From Blattamonas nauphoetae (lineage: Eukaryota > Preaxostyla > Oxymonadida), in NCBI GenBank assembly GCA_033064195.1, contig JARBJD010000014.1, positions 372,001 to 436,000 on the forward strand: a stretch of DNA of 64,000 bases, written 5' to 3'. Shown here piece after piece: positions 1 to 11,582 of this stretch (the first letter of the stretch is position 1; every line of letters begins with the position of its first letter). The position numbers and the translations under genes were made by a program. The notes beneath the pieces are model-generated. The model did no database searches. It had not been told where the DNA came from and was given only the letters and a program-made list of their open reading frames with translations.

Positions 1-1947
1 AAGACGATCCTTGTTCCGACACGCCGAACGAGAACAGAGGGCCAGTTCCAAGTGCAAAGTGCTGCGAGAGCATCCGAAGTCCAACTCCAAAAATCGAAAC
101 AATTCCAAATGGTTCGCTGTCAGCGTTGTCAGTATTCTTCGTTTCCATCCCGTCTCCCCACTTCGGTTGATTATCAGACGAGTCCACAAGCGGAAGCACC
201 ACATTCCATTTCGATTGGTGAGAGCTTCTGATAATCTGGATTTCGCTGTTGTGTCCGTCCACAACTCCAGTCACAGCAAATGCCGAGCATTCCATGTTCG
301 AAACGATCTCGCTTCCCGATATTGTCAAATCTGACGATGACACGAGACTCACAGAGCAACCAGGCTTTCCCGCGTCTAGATACCATGATGTCATGCACAG
401 CGTGCTGTTCTGAACATCTATCAACCACGACTTGGCACGTCTGGAAATATTTTGATCATGCACAGCTTTTTCATTGTCGGTTGGGATTCTAGTTTTTGTC
501 GATGACAGGGAGTGAGATAGTCGGGACATATTTCCACGTAATTCCATCCAAGCAGATACAATCGGAAATGAATCGGCCGAAAACCATCCTGAATCAACCA
601 CAATCACCGTTGGGTGAGAGTCGGAGTCAATCGAGTTTCGGTTCGATTGGTCGTCAAATACGCTTTTGAAATCCCTGCAGACATCATCCACTGAGTGAAC
701 CAATTGCAATAGAGTGATCAATACGACCATTCGATACTGAGTGGACCTTGATAAACGATGAAAATTACGACAAGGAAAAACGAACCCATTGTTTGCGTCA
801 GGTGTTCTCAATTTTGATGAAGGAAAGATCTGAGAGAACGAACAGCGCATGGACGTGTGACATGAGATTCTAAAATTATGACGAGAACACACAACTGCAA
901 TGATTCCAACAAAAGGCGGAAAACTTAAATCTGTTTCGGTCAGGGCAGATCCAACCACTGTCCTGACCATATTTCGTGTTTTTTCGATCGATTCTCCAAG
1001 ATCTAATCTTCATCTTGTTCTTTCTAACCAAGCTCCTAAATCGTTCACAGAGATCATAAACGGCCTCTCATTGACTTACAAGGTGTGATGATCTCCATTC
1101 ATTCCACCTTTCGTTTTCACTTTTTTACCTGATTTCAATCTCCGTTTGTTCGCTTCATTCACCTTTGCCATTATGATTTTCTTCAATCACTGTCCATTTT
1201 TCCCTCAATTTTCAATTTTCATTCTTAAATTCTCATTTTTCATTAATTGCCAACAAGTCATCTTTGATGCGGTTCTCTCTCCTCAATATGACTTCCCTTG
1301 CCATCCTCACGCTTTCCCTGATTACCAACATAACATCCCGTTCTATCAAACTCTTCTTTCCGTCTATATCCTCAGATACATTTCAGCAATCTGGACCACA
1401 TCTCGACCGATCACATCCATTTGTCATAGTCTCCTTAAAAACTCTTGAGTGCTTTCTAACCATTTTGTGAGGACGCTTGGCGATCTTTAGATGTAATTTC
1501 TGTTTTTTAATCGAAGAAGAGCACTCATTGACAAACTTACTCTAAAAGAGAGAATTCAAGAATGAAAATTGAAAAGTGACGAAGAAATGGACAGTGATTG
1601 AAGAAAATCATAATGGCAAAGGTGAATGAAGCGAACAAACGGAGATTGAAATCAGGTAAAAAAGTGAAAACGAAAGGTGGAATGAATGGAGATCATCACA
1701 CCTTGTAAGTCAATGAGAGGCCGTTTATGATCTCTGTGAACGATTTAGGAGCTTGGTTAGAAAGAACAAGATGAAGATTAGATCTTGGAGAATCGATCGA
1801 AAAAACACGAAATATGGTCAGGACAGTGGTTGGATCTGCCTTGGTTTCGGTCCCTTGTCCCGTCCCCTTCCGCATGAATCCCCCAAATCTCATCCGAAGC
1901 ACCGAAATGAACAGAGTTGTGAAGATCACCAGTTTTGACATTGTCAT
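1..1947 (-). pseudogene. Secreted beta-helix-type surface protein, copy 1, 3' end outside window, split by a transposon
   Basis: The frame starts at ATG 1947 (a second ATG follows six bases on) with a signal-like hydrophobic stretch (VIFTTLFISVL) and runs off the left edge. Downstream I can follow it through short serine/threonine-rich strands such as LTISGSEIVSNMEC, VVLPLVDSSDNQPKW and GTGPLFSFGVS. Proteins of this look are expected to fold as right-handed parallel beta-helices on the cell surface; that is inference from composition. Position 1 aligns with 15731, and the two copies stay closely similar for about 1.9 kb once the insertion at 941-1843 is removed. Unlike copy 2, this copy keeps a serine codon where copy 2 has an in-frame TAG near 15942. 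The transposon sits a few dozen codons after the start and probably kills the gene. Confidence 0.6.
941..1843. mobile_element. hAT-like non-autonomous foldback element, 903 bp
   Basis: The ends are CAGGGCAGATCC on the left and, read inward, CAAGGCAGATCC on the right. They extend into inverted arms of nearly 300 bp with a unique centre at about 1230-1555. The element is bounded by an exact 8-bp direct repeat GTTTCGGT (933-940 and 1844-1851). The paralogous locus near 16660-16680 has the same flanks without the insert, so it is a natural empty site. An 8-bp duplication and a CAGGG-type end fit the hAT superfamily. No transposase frame is present; the mirrored open frames at 900-1088 and 1778-1971 are only the arms. 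Confidence 0.88.
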
Positions 1948-2100
1948 TTTGTGAAGAAAGTGTATTTTCACGTCGAATGTTTAGAAATGAAGATGACGAG
2001 AGAAACTCGAACGACTGCCAAATGATGAGGCTCATCGAATGATCATCTCATCCGAGTCCTCATTTCTGTCCATTCACATCACATTCGTAGCTAAATCGCG

Positions 2101-2462
2101 GTGGGAGTGTGGTCGGCCAATTTGAGACAGAAATGGAAATCGCGCGATTTGGGAAGGTTCAACGAGGTGCTGATGGTGTCTACGTCACCAAACGAGACGC
2201 AGGTCGAGCTGTTCGTGCTCATCTACAGGAGGAGATGCGAAACAACTCGAAGACGCGATTCCCATCAACAACGCGGTGTGGAACACGATGATCCATGAAT
2301 CGGCTGAAAAGAAGAGAACACACAATCAGGTGCGAGGAAACACAGAAATCACAGAACAATGACAAGCAAGCTGAAAAGGACTTCGAAGTGAAGAAAGAAA
2401 ACGAGCGATGAACACACCTGTCTGTGCATGAAAAGAAGAATGACGGCTTGTACAATCAGCAT
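2101..2462 (-). repeat. Conserved 3' flank of a family A gene with an intron-like segment (copy 1)
   Basis: This block follows the family A pseudogene and recurs after the copies ending at 5440, 17311 and 34837. Read on the minus strand it has a short hydrophobic opening (LIVQAVILLF), an intron-like GTGTG...TTTTCAG segment of about 115 nt, then a frame containing DSWIIVFHTALLMGI and DEHEQLDLRLVW. It may be a small spliced membrane-protein gene or a leader exon for the beta-helix gene that follows. Function unknown. Confidence 0.5.
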
Positions 2463-3582
2463 TCATGTACGTCGGAGTTGCTCTTGAGTAATTTGGATGC
2501 TGGTACGGACAATTTCTAACATGTGTGCAATTGCATCTGTGGATGGATCACCCGAGTTAGTTCCCAATCGTTTCATGAGCCATAATGAGTGTGTCCTCAC
2601 ATCCAGTCCATCCATTGTTGATTTATCGGGATGCAGTGTTTGTTCGAGCCCTTCAAAGAACCCTTCCTGTTCCAGTGTCTGCAACACTATTCTCCCTCTG
2701 CCCGCAGTTTCCGCACCATCGCGCTTCCATTTGCGGAGATAGTCGGACATCAACCAGATGATGAACTGATAGGTTTCTTCGTGTTCGACTTCCAAGAGGA
2801 GTGATTGGAAGACCGTTGGGATGCGAGATGAACACGTGAAATTCAGTGTTGGTTGGTGGAATGCACTCACATCAAAGATCTTGACCAGGAATTCCAAGAT
2901 CGCCTTGAATTTTTCTTTCCATGACAAAAGACGAGGATTGCGACGGATCTGGACGAGAGATGATTCCAACGGGATCAGCACTTCATGCAGCACCAGATTG
3001 CGTGTTGATTGAGGGTCAATGAATAAAACTGCGTGGAGAGGGAGTGAATAGAGTTGGTGTTGGCCAGCCAGATAGAAAATCGTGAGAATGTGCAGCATTA
3101 TGTTGCTGTCCGCAATCAGAGAGAGATCTCGCAGGTGTGGTGTCGAGAGCATTCTGGGAATCAGTTTGGAGGAGACAAGAGTAGGCGGTTTGAATATGAA
3201 CACTCGCTGAGACAAGTGAGAATGAGAGAGAGAGTGGACTTGAAAATCGATGGGTGGGGCGAAGATAAGAGCACAGCCATTGAATCCACAAATATTTCAG
3301 TGCGATCTGGTGAATCTTGTCCAATCGCCATCAATAAACCATCGAAAGAGTTGTTTGTTTGGAGAAGCGAGGTGATCGAAGAGAGGAACGTTGAAACTTT
3401 TCTGACGAGCTCCTCATCAAAGCCATAGCCATTTCAAACCATTGAAGCCAGAGAGACGAACGGTTGAGCAACAGAATCGGGGGAATCTGCGTGAACTGGA
3501 TTCCACTTCAGGAATGGAGAGTATTCTGAGTCTTTTACATGACAATGAGCAGAAGAAGACAGGTACCTTTGGATGTGAACAT
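2463..3582 (-). pseudogene. Family A protein (SAFHQP motif), pseudogene
   Basis: The layout matches intact family A genes. Exon 1 is 3567-3582 (ATG, encoding MFTSK), the intron is 3526-3566 (GTACC...CAG, 41 nt), and the rest is one exon. Conserved blocks include EYSPFLKWN, SSKLIPRMLSTPHLRDLSL, VSAFHQPTLNF and RGRIVLQTLEQEGF. It is broken: the conserved MVRDG block reads ATGGTTTGAAATGG (arginine CGA changed to TGA) near 3429, and a one-base loss near 3180 shifts the frame. Its minus-strand 3' neighbours are the conserved flank and beta-helix copy 1. The family has no function I recognise; helical periodicity suggests an ARM/HEAT-like solenoid. Confidence 0.8.
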
Positions 3583-3751
3583 TGTTCAGTTGGAAATCCT
3601 TTAAATCGGTATCTGACAAGAAACCACGAATCTGAGTGTCCGATCAGGACTATTTTCACAGAAAATGCCCACTCTAACGGTATCAATTGATGAACAGGAC
3701 CATCTGTCAAGAAACACGACTGAAATGATATCAAAGAAGTTCAATTGCCAA

Positions 3752-4068
3752 TCAAGAGACAGGAAGATGAATTGGTAGGTTGGAGGAGCGCTCATCTGAG
3801 ATGCTCACAGTCAGTCCATCTGGCAAAGCAATGCTGCCCACACCAACACGAGTCGATGCCGACGAGGGAGAGTCGGAGGAAGAGTGGAAGGCGAGGGATT
3901 CCGTCTTCTTCCTCTTTCTCCGAAAAGTTAGCGTTGTTGGATCATTCGGATGAAAAAAACAGTGGGTGGATGTGACGGGAGAGATGACGGGAACGTGTCT
4001 GGAGTCTTGTGCGACAAGAACGAGAAGAGGTCGGCCTTGTTCGGTGAGCATTTTCGCAAGCATGCCCT
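3752..4068 (-). other. Possible orphan exon of an unknown gene
   Basis: In the 800-bp gap upstream of the family A pseudogene, a minus-strand open frame begins right after an acceptor-like TTATTAG near 4069. It encodes a plausible soluble segment (EQGRPLLVLVAQDSRHVPVI) followed by a Lys/Arg/Ser-rich tail. No start context or neighbouring exons were found, so this may be the remnant of a gene interrupted by family A duplication. Nothing else in 3583-4386 looks coding. Confidence 0.3.
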
Positions 4069-4386
4069 AATAAGACGAAAAAATAAAATTAAATCGATTC
4101 CACTTCATCATCGTTAGAAAATCACTTTATTACTTCTGTGAAAGGGGATAGATTCCTTTCCAACGATGGAGATCAAAGAGAAAGGATTTGTTTTGTGGAG
4201 TTTGATTCAGAGCAACTCAATGTGCTTCTTCTTTCTTGTTTCGATGGTTAACGTTGGACAAGAGCGTTCAATGTTGTCTTGTTTCCTTGATCACACACAT
4301 TCAGTCGCGTTTTGGTTGAAAAGATTGACATGATCAGCCCATCACACCGTTGAATTCTTCGCTGTTTATGATAAAACAAATCGAAG

Positions 4387-5440
4387 ATGATCTCATCAGA
4401 AGGTATCCCTCATTTTTTATTCATTTTCCTCTGTCAATGATCCAGACTACTCTCCATTCCTGACGTGGAAAGCGAATAATCCCATCACTGTTGATTCTAT
4501 TGCACAGGCTTTCGTCTCTCTTGTTTCCATGATCCGAGATGACTCTGACTTTGATGAGGAGCTTGTGAGTCAAGCTTCACAATTTGTTTCTTCACTCAGT
4601 CGGCATTTATTTAAATCAGATGGCTTCGAAGAAATGTTGAATATTGTTGGACAAGGCTCACCTAATCCAGCTGCGGTGTTTGTAGATTCGATCACAATCC
4701 TCTTATCATCGTCCCATCTGTCGATATTCAAGAGCACACTCTCATTCATCCACAACTTCTTCAGACTGTATCCATATTCGACCCGACTGACTCTCGTCTC
4801 CTCCAAACTCATTCCCCGAATGCTTTCAACGCCTCACTTGCACGATCTTTCTGTGGTTGCGGATAAACGCGTTTTGAAGGCAATTCTGTTGATTCTCAAT
4901 TCTGGTGTCTGGCTCACCTCATCCCACAATCTTCGAGCTCTTTCCACCACTCTCCATCCTGACCCTGAATCAGTCCGAGATGTGGTTCTGCATGAAGTGC
5001 TGGTCCCAATGGAACCCTCTCTTGTCCAGATCAGTCGCCATCCCAATCTTTTCTTGTGGAGCGTTGAATACAAACAAATGTTGGAATTACTGTCCTGCTG
5101 CATTGATACGAGTGCCTTCCACCAACCGACACTGGATTTCATTTGTTCTTCTCACATCCCAATGGCATTCCAATCACTTCTCGCAAAAGTGGAAAGCGAA
5201 TCCATCCATCAATTGACCATCTGGCTCGTGACCAACTATATCGCCGAATGGAAGCACAATGGAGCGGAAACTGTTCTCAGAGGGAAGATATTGCTGCAGA
5301 CACTGGAACAGGAAGGGTTCAGAAATCATCTCGAACAAACACTGTTCAATGACAAAGCATCGGAAGATGGAAGGTATGTTGGGGTCTATTCATTCAGAAT
5401 TATGAAATATTTGGGAATGAACACTCCTCGACCTCAATAA
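4387..5440 (+). CDS. Family A protein, intact, 336 aa, two exons
   Basis: Exon 1 (4387-4402) encodes MISSE plus one base. The intron is 4403-4445 (43 nt, GTATCC...CAG), and exon 2 is 4446-5440, giving MISSEDYSPFLTW. This start was chosen because four or more paralogs splice at exactly the same codon phase. Landmarks in order are YSPFLTW (residue 7), SLVSMIRDD, FVDSITILLSSSH, SSKLIPRMLSTPHLHDLSV, DVVLHEVLVPMEPSLVQI, SAFHQPTLDFICSS, RGKILLQTLEQEGF and a C-terminal LGMNTPRPQ. There is no signal peptide or membrane segment, and the protein is predicted helical (ARM/HEAT-like, inference). The conserved 3' flank and a beta-helix relic follow on the same strand. Function unknown. Confidence 0.85.
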
Positions 5441-5864
5441 AGGCTTCGTGAGAACTCAACTGGAATTCTCGCTGTCCACCTCTGATTTCATCCCAGTTGC
5501 TCCAACGAAAGTGAACACTGATTGTGCAAGCCATCACTCTTCTTTTCATGCACAGACAGGTGTGTTCGTCGCTCGTCTTCATTCTTCACTTCGAAATCCT
5601 TTTCTTCTTCCTTGTCTTTATTTTGTGATTTCTGTGTTCTCTCGCACCTGATTGTGTGTTCCCTTCTTTTCAGGCGATTCATGGATCATCGTGCTCCACA
5701 CCGCGTTGTTGATGGGAATGGCGTCTTCGTGTGGTCGCTCATCTCCTCCTGTGGATGAGCACGAACAGCCCGAACTGGATCTCCTTTGGTCGCATCGAAA
5801 CCGTCAGCACCTCGTTGAACCAGCCAAAACAGTGCGATATCCACTTCTGTCGCAAATTGACTGA
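5441..5864 (+). repeat. Conserved 3' flank of a family A gene with an intron-like segment (copy 2)
   Basis: Same block as at 2101-2462. The short hydrophobic stretch precedes CACAGACAG. An intron-like segment runs from GTGTGTTCG near 5561 to TTCTTTTCAG near 5674, followed by a frame with DSWIIVLHTALLMGMASS and DEHEQPELDLLWSHRN ending at a stop near 5864. The recurrence of both splice signals and frame in four places argues that it is, or was, expressed. Confidence 0.5.
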
Positions 5865-5905
5865 TCACTCTCCCACCGAGCCTTTGACGAGATACACAAG
5901 TCGGA

Positions 5906-7834
5906 TTGTTCGTCCAGTTACAAGCACATCTTTATTTGTCCCAAATTCTTAAGCTCCCTTCGCTTTCCAACATTCACAAGCTGAGTTCGGCCCTTCACGC
6001 TTCACGCAATAACTGCTTGAGACATAAAGATCTTTCTCGACAAGGAATCTCTGTTCCACCAATTACAGACCAGTTTGAAGAGACTGCAGCATCGTTTGAC
6101 GTCGTGAATCCGTCTCTATCACCCAGTAACGGTGAGATGCTCTTCGATGCAGATTTCTCGATTGCCACGCTTCCGGAATCCTCACACATCAAGATTCTGA
6201 GTTCCACCCTTTGCTGTGGATGACACTTCACTCCATATGTCGCAGATGGAGACAGCGTGACACTGGTGGACATCGTGCTCTTCGCTCGCCCGATCCCGGA
6301 ACTGATGGACTCGTCCACGCAGACATCCACCTGACCATGTCCAAGTGTGCCGCACAGGACGTGATTGTTGGTCTTTCTCCAATTTTTGGTCTTTCTTCGT
6401 CGTCTGTGGATGTCTCATTTTCAGCCTTCGCAAATCTCGATCACGCTGTCCCTCTGCTTTCTTCACCACGCCCACCTGCTCTCCAACCCTCATCGATTCC
6501 ATCACTAGCCAAATACTCCACACTTGTGGCGTATTCGTTGTTGGTGAGCGTGTTCGACCACATCTTCGCTGGGATCACGAATGCTCCGATTTCTGGGGAA
6601 GTCGTTCTTTCTCTGCGATTTACTAAGTGACTTACAGACTTTGCAGTGCAATGCGCTCTGAACAAACACCGAAACCCCTGAAACGATGAACGTCACAACC
6701 GAACCCAATTTCCAAGTCAAAAAGACTCAATTTGTGATTTCCAGGGATGTAAACAACGTGAACATCGCTGGTATCTTTATCACAGCAACAGCAGATGCGA
6801 AACCGACAATCTCGTCGTGTCTATTCAAAATCATGAATCGTCTGAGATTGACAGATTACAGGTGACGATCCCCAACAACAATCACTTCGTCCGACTGATC
6901 ATGACCTCATGCAAGTTCTTCAAACGCACAGCCACCCACGTCACCTCCGCCACACTCGAAGAGACATCTGTCGAAATGGACGAAGTGTCTTGGGAGGATT
7001 GCGAAGGACGAAACGGAGTAGTCTCATTCACCGGACGATCCCCCATCGACTTCTCGTCCGACCGAGACCTTGAACTTCGCTGGTGCGGGTTTGGCCACTG
7101 TTGCCATTCTGTGAAATGCAACCCTCCAAACAAGGCGTGTCTGTGGATCTTGTCCACAGGGTCTGCTCTCCTCCACTCGCAGGCAACGTTCAGATCGAGC
7201 ACGACATCCTTCACCAACGCCTTCATCTCCACAGCTCTCGTGTCCCTCCACGAGACCCGCTTTGTGGAGTGTGTGTCGACAGCTGGGAAAGGTGGAGGAT
7301 GGACAGTGAGAGGATATCAAGTGACTTTGAGACTGTTCTGATGCAATCCTGCCAAAGTCTCTCCACGCCAACCAGCGTCATTGTCAGCCCCTTCCTTGAT
7401 TGGGATCTTCTCAAAGTGGTCGATGCAGACGAGCGACAGAAATCCGAAATGAGGAAGTGCTTCATCGAGCGAGCTCCGAACTCTTCATCCGACGGTGCAG
7501 ATGTCGCCTTTGCTGTGCCGGAAAGGACACTCGTGCTCGACAACCTGAACTCATCCTGTTTGGAGGACATCTTCACAACAGCCGAGCACCACACAGTCAC
7601 AGTGACAACTCCAGACATCGTCTCCGCGTCATCGAATGCCACATTGTCTGATCAGACAGTGATTGTGTTGATTCAGGGCGGTGATCTCTGGACGGAATGG
7701 CAGAAGGCAGACTCTCTCCAATCAGATCAGAGAAGAAAGGGATGTCGACTGGCACAATCAAACGGATCGTTCTTGCCTGCGTGTTTCTTGTCCACCTTGC
7801 GCTCGTCGTGCAGTTCCTGATCATCTTCGTCATC
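5906..7834 (+). pseudogene. Beta-helix-type surface protein, degenerate, with C-terminal membrane segment
   Basis: Coding-like segments lie in changing plus-strand frames: ETAASFDVVNPSLSPSNGEM (about 6078), VIVGLSPIFGLSSSSVDVSF (about 6360), a long stretch 6817-7320 (TSCKFFKRTATHVTSATLEE, SPIDFSSDRDLELRWCGF), then VPERTLVLDNLNSSC at about 7510. Near 7744-7834 a frame reads ATG then IKRIVLACVFLVHLALVVQF and stops, which looks like a C-terminal transmembrane anchor. This resembles the Ser/Thr-rich beta-helix surface proteins of this lineage. At least three frame changes are needed, some of which could be unrecognised introns. It is followed directly by a truncated family A fragment. Confidence 0.5.
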
Positions 7835-7964
7835 TGAAGTTGAATATCATTCTGCACCATCAACGAGCAGCTTGTCACAGTGCAAGCGAATACCGGAGAT
7901 GCTGCTGCTCCGATCCGAAGAGAACAGAGTCCCTGTCCCCAATATCCAATGCCGACTGTGTTAA

Positions 7965-8579
7965 TTGTTGTATCACCATTTGCGGGAACTTTCTGTGATC
8001 AATAACACGCGCATCATGTACGATATGATCGACATTCTCCTAATTGGTGTCAAGCTCTCGTCCGCAGATACCATTCGATTCTGCTCCCTCGTGTTCAATA
8101 CAAACCCTCAATCAATCCGAAATGTGGTGCTGCATGAAGTGTTGATCCCAATGGAACCCTCTCTCGTCCAGATCAGTCGCAATATTCACCTCCTGTTGTG
8201 GAAGGATGGCTACAAAGACTCATTCGTATTACTGATGAAGGTCCTTGAAAGAAGTGCCTTCCACCAACCAACCCTGGATTTTATTTGTTCTTCTCGTATC
8301 CTAATGGCCTTCCAATCACTTCTCTCAAAAGTGGAAGACGAACGCACCCATCAATTCGTCATCAGGCACGTGTTCGACAAGATCAACAAATGGAAACGCG
8401 ATGGAGCCGAAACTTGGTGCAGAGGGAGAATATTGTTGCAGACACTGGAACAGGAAGGGTTCAGAAATCATCTCGAACAAACGCTGCTTCACGATCCCTC
8501 ATCTTGGAATGGACGGAGTCTGAGGGAACGTACATTGAGAATCATGTTAGATTTGGGAATGAACTCCTCTCGGCTTTGA
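7965..8579 (+). pseudogene. Family A protein, 5'-truncated copy
   Basis: Homology to family A begins abruptly at LYHHLRELSVIN (equivalent to STPHLRDLSVI near residue 130) and continues open to the normal C-terminus (LGMNSSRL). It retains VVLHEVLIPMEPSLVQI, SAFHQPTLDFICSS and RGRILLQTLEQEGF. Exon 1, the intron and the first 40% of exon 2 are missing, replaced by the tail of a beta-helix relic. An LRR fragment follows on the same strand 110 bp later, the same order as at 55544-52589 (-), so this is a truncated copy of an A-LRR pair. Confidence 0.75.
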
Positions 8580-8690
8580 TGGTAGATGATTCGTGACGTG
8601 AAAATGAATCTGTCGCAAACATCCTCCATTTCACTCTTGTTCAAATGACAATTCGTCTGTTTCTCGTGTTCTCCCCTTCTCTTCGTTTAG

Positions 8691-9272
8691 GACTTGTCGT
8701 TCAACAAGATCAGCACCATCGAACACTCTGTTTTCTCAACCCTTCTCGAACTGCGCTTGACCCGCAATCAACTCCGCTCATTTCCACACAACATCAACAT
8801 CCTCTTTCCTGTTCTTCATTCCCTTTCACTCACTCCAAATTGGTTTGTTATTCGAATTGTGATGTTTTTCAGAATCAAGAAATGTGCGCTCCTTGACCAT
8901 CCCACTCTGACAGTGCTGGATCTGAGCCGAAACAACATTTCGTCGATCGACAAGCCTCTTGTTGTCCTGACGCTGACATCTCTTTCACTGGCACTGAACA
9001 GGCTGACATCATTCGTTCTGCCGAATGGCTCGCATCTGCCCTGCCTCCAAATCTTGGACCTCCGAATGCACGATTTGGAGACACTGGACGATGAAGTGTG
9101 TTTCTCTCCTTTTCACACTTTTCCGACATTTGAATCACTTCCGACGATCAATTCGCTTTATTTGACATCGAACGAACTGGAGTCTCTCCCCGACAGACTC
9201 GGTGACATCGTGCCGAACCTGTCGATGGTGTGGGTTGGACAGAACAGATTGAAGACGCTTCCGAGTTCGTTT
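8691..9272 (+). pseudogene. Leucine-rich-repeat protein (family B), N-terminal fragment
   Basis: The fragment starts after a CTTCGTTTAG acceptor with DLSFNKISTIEHSVFSTLLE and continues through several LRR units (LTVLDLSRNNISS, LTSLSLALNRLTSF, LPCLQILDLRMHDLETL, NSLYLTSNELESLPDRLG). Short intron-like segments lie near 8842-8874 and 9097-9130. It stops being LRR-coding at the intron donor position used by the copy at 52589-54400. There it joins, in opposite orientation, the C-terminal LRR repeats of the next pseudogene. It is broken by truncation at both ends. Confidence 0.65.
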
Positions 9273-9274
9273 AG

Positions 9275-10130
9275 TCGCTGGCGGGGAGACAGCAACTGCG
9301 ATGAGTGCAACGAACCGTTCGTATCAACAAGAAAGTGCAGCAGCGACGTCAATTTGCTGAACGACACATCCAGCGAGATCCATTTCGTGCTCCCCGAACC
9401 AATCGATTCCGGCAGATGCGTCAGTTCGTTGAACAAGTCGAGACGACTCAAGTTCGGCAGGAATTCGAAGAAATGACGCGGAAGCTCAGAAATCCCGTTC
9501 CAAGCAGGCGAAAGTGTGTGCAATTTTCGAAACTGCGACACAAGCGGGGCACAGAGGTCAGCTGGTTCGACGCAAGCAACAAACGCTCCAGAGCACAGAG
9601 AACCGCTCCAGGATGCGTCCCTGTCCCCGTTTTCTTATACATCATCGAATTTCTCAGTGGATCCACGAATCCAAGAGACAACTCTACTTTTGGGGACATC
9701 GCCGGATCAGTTGGGAGCGACGTCAATTTGTTGTGTGACAGGATCAGGAGAGTCAGAGTGGGGAGACGGAACAGTTCATTTGGAACTTCTTTAATCTTGT
9801 TGAATCCAAAATTCACTTTCACAAGCGATGTTAGCTGTGAGATCGAGGGTAGAATGATCACAATCGAGTTGAACAAAACATCCAACGTCTGCAAGTTTGG
9901 AAGCGTGAATAATCCATCAGGGAGATCGATTAGTAAATTGTGAGCAAGCAGGAGGCACGTTAGGGTGGGTGTGGACAGTGTTTTCGAAGCGACAAAAACA
10001 GGTTGTCTTTCAGTCCATCGCCTGCGAGAAAAGTCAGTTCCACCACCACGACACAAGAACGTGAGTCATTAATCATTTCTGAGCGAGATGCTGGATGAGA
10101 ACCGTCAGACAATGAGAAGTTGAGATAAAA
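9275..10130 (-). pseudogene. Leucine-rich-repeat protein (family B), pseudogene
   Basis: The minus-strand frame contains TPTLTCLLLAHNLLIDLPDG, LQTLDVLFNSIVIILPSISQ and VNFGFNKIKEVPNELFRLP up to about 9550, then needs a one-base shift (TSVPRLCRSFEN versus TSVPPLVSQFRK in paralogs) to continue as LHTLSPAWNGISELPRHFFE. The conserved 56-nt first exon is absent and its acceptor is degraded. It lies on the same strand, 3' of the family A gene at 10258-11344, in the usual A-then-B order. The other end is fused tail-to-tail to the plus-strand LRR fragment near 9272. Confidence 0.65.
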
Positions 10131-10257
10131 CCATTCATTGGGAAAACACACAATTTCCTCCAATCAGATTGTTAAACGATTTTTTCAAACGATGTCAGAC
10201 AAAGTCAAGTTTATAATTTTCCATTATACCATCTCTGAAAATATCTCTCGCATCCAT

Positions 10258-11344
10258 TCACTCGATCCCAATCCAAGTGAACAGAGTCCTCGATGATGGT
10301 CGACGACAGTTCATTCCCAAATCTTTCATGACGTCGAATGAAAAGATTCTCACATCATCTCCATTGTTTAAAGAGTCGTGAAGCAGTGTTTGTTCGAGTT
10401 GATCTCTGAACCCTTCTCGTTCCAGTGTCTGCAACAATATTCTCCCTCTGTGCCAAGTTTCCACTCCATCTTTCTTCCATCTGCTGATGTAGTTGCACAT
10501 GTCCCAGATGATGTTGGAGTTGGTGCGTTCATTCTCCACTTTTGTGAGAAGTGACTGGAATGCGATTGGGATGCGAGAGGAACAAATGAAATCCAGTGTT
10601 GGTTGGTGGAAGGCACATTTGTCAAAGATTCTGGCCAGAAAGTCCAACGTTTCTTTGCATTCATCGTCCCACATCAAAATGTGAGAATTACGACTGATCT
10701 GGACGAGAGATGGCTCAATTGGGATCAACACTTCGTTCAACACCATATCTCGGATTGATTGAGGGTCAGTGTGTGAAGTGGTGGAGAGGGATTGAATCGC
10801 GTTGGTTGAGGTGAGCCAGACACCTGATCTGAAAATGTCGATAATAATATTTAGGAAGCTCTGATCATCAATCATAGAAAGATCCCGCAAGTGAGGTGTG
10901 GAAAGGATTCTGGGAAGGAGTTTGGCGGAGACGAGGGCCAGGCGGGTTGGTGCTGAACTCCATCGCAGACAAGTGCGAATGAATGTGAGAACATCCCTTA
11001 AAATTGATGGATGGGAGGAGGACAACAGAACTGCCATCGAATCCACAAACTGTCCAGTGTGGTTTGGGGAGCTGGATCCAATTGGGTTGAACAAAATATT
11101 GGAGATATGAGAGATGTCGATGTTCAGTCTGATTGAAGAAAAGAATGTTGATACTTTGTCGACCAGCTTCTCATCAAAAACGAAGCCATTTCTGACCATC
11201 GAGACAAGAGAAATGAAGACTGGTGGAACAGAATCGGCTGTGAGGAGAATTGTTGGATTCCAGTTCAGGAAAGGAGAGTATTCTGGAGGAATCATGTGAA
11301 AATGACGATGAGGAGAAGAAGGGGATACCGTCTGAGAAAGTCAT
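10258..11344 (-). CDS. Family A protein, intact, 346 aa, two exons
   Basis: Exon 1 is 11329-11344 (ATG, MTFSD), the intron is 11283-11328 (46 nt, GTATCC...CAG), and exon 2 is 10258-11282, giving MTFSDEYSPFLNW. Later landmarks are SLVSMVRNG, SAKLLPRILSTPHLRDLSMI, NEVLIPIEPSLVQISRN, CAFHQPTLDFICSS and RGRILLQTLEREGF, with an extended C-terminus (LGMNCRRP then about ten extra residues). A TTTCGATTATGGG element lies about 20 nt upstream of the ATG, as in other copies. A degenerate LRR partner follows on the same strand. Function unknown; predicted helical solenoid. Confidence 0.85.
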
Positions 11345-11582
11345 TGAATTTAATTGCTCAGATTTCGATTATGGGCGAGAGTTGTCAGTTGAACGAAGGA
11401 CCATTCAAAGGAACACCGGTTTAATTCCATCAGACCTGTTGATTCGCCAAGACTCAGAATTCCAACAAATGTGCCACAATGACAAAGGCGAGATAAGTTT
11501 GAATGCCCATAATTTCAGTGATCTGACAATCCGGAAAAATTACCAAAGTTATGGGGTCAGACTCAATCTCGGGAATACATGA

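Noticed and set aside
900-1088. Small protein shared with 1778-1971 on the other strand
   Set aside because: Both are arms of the foldback element at 941-1843.
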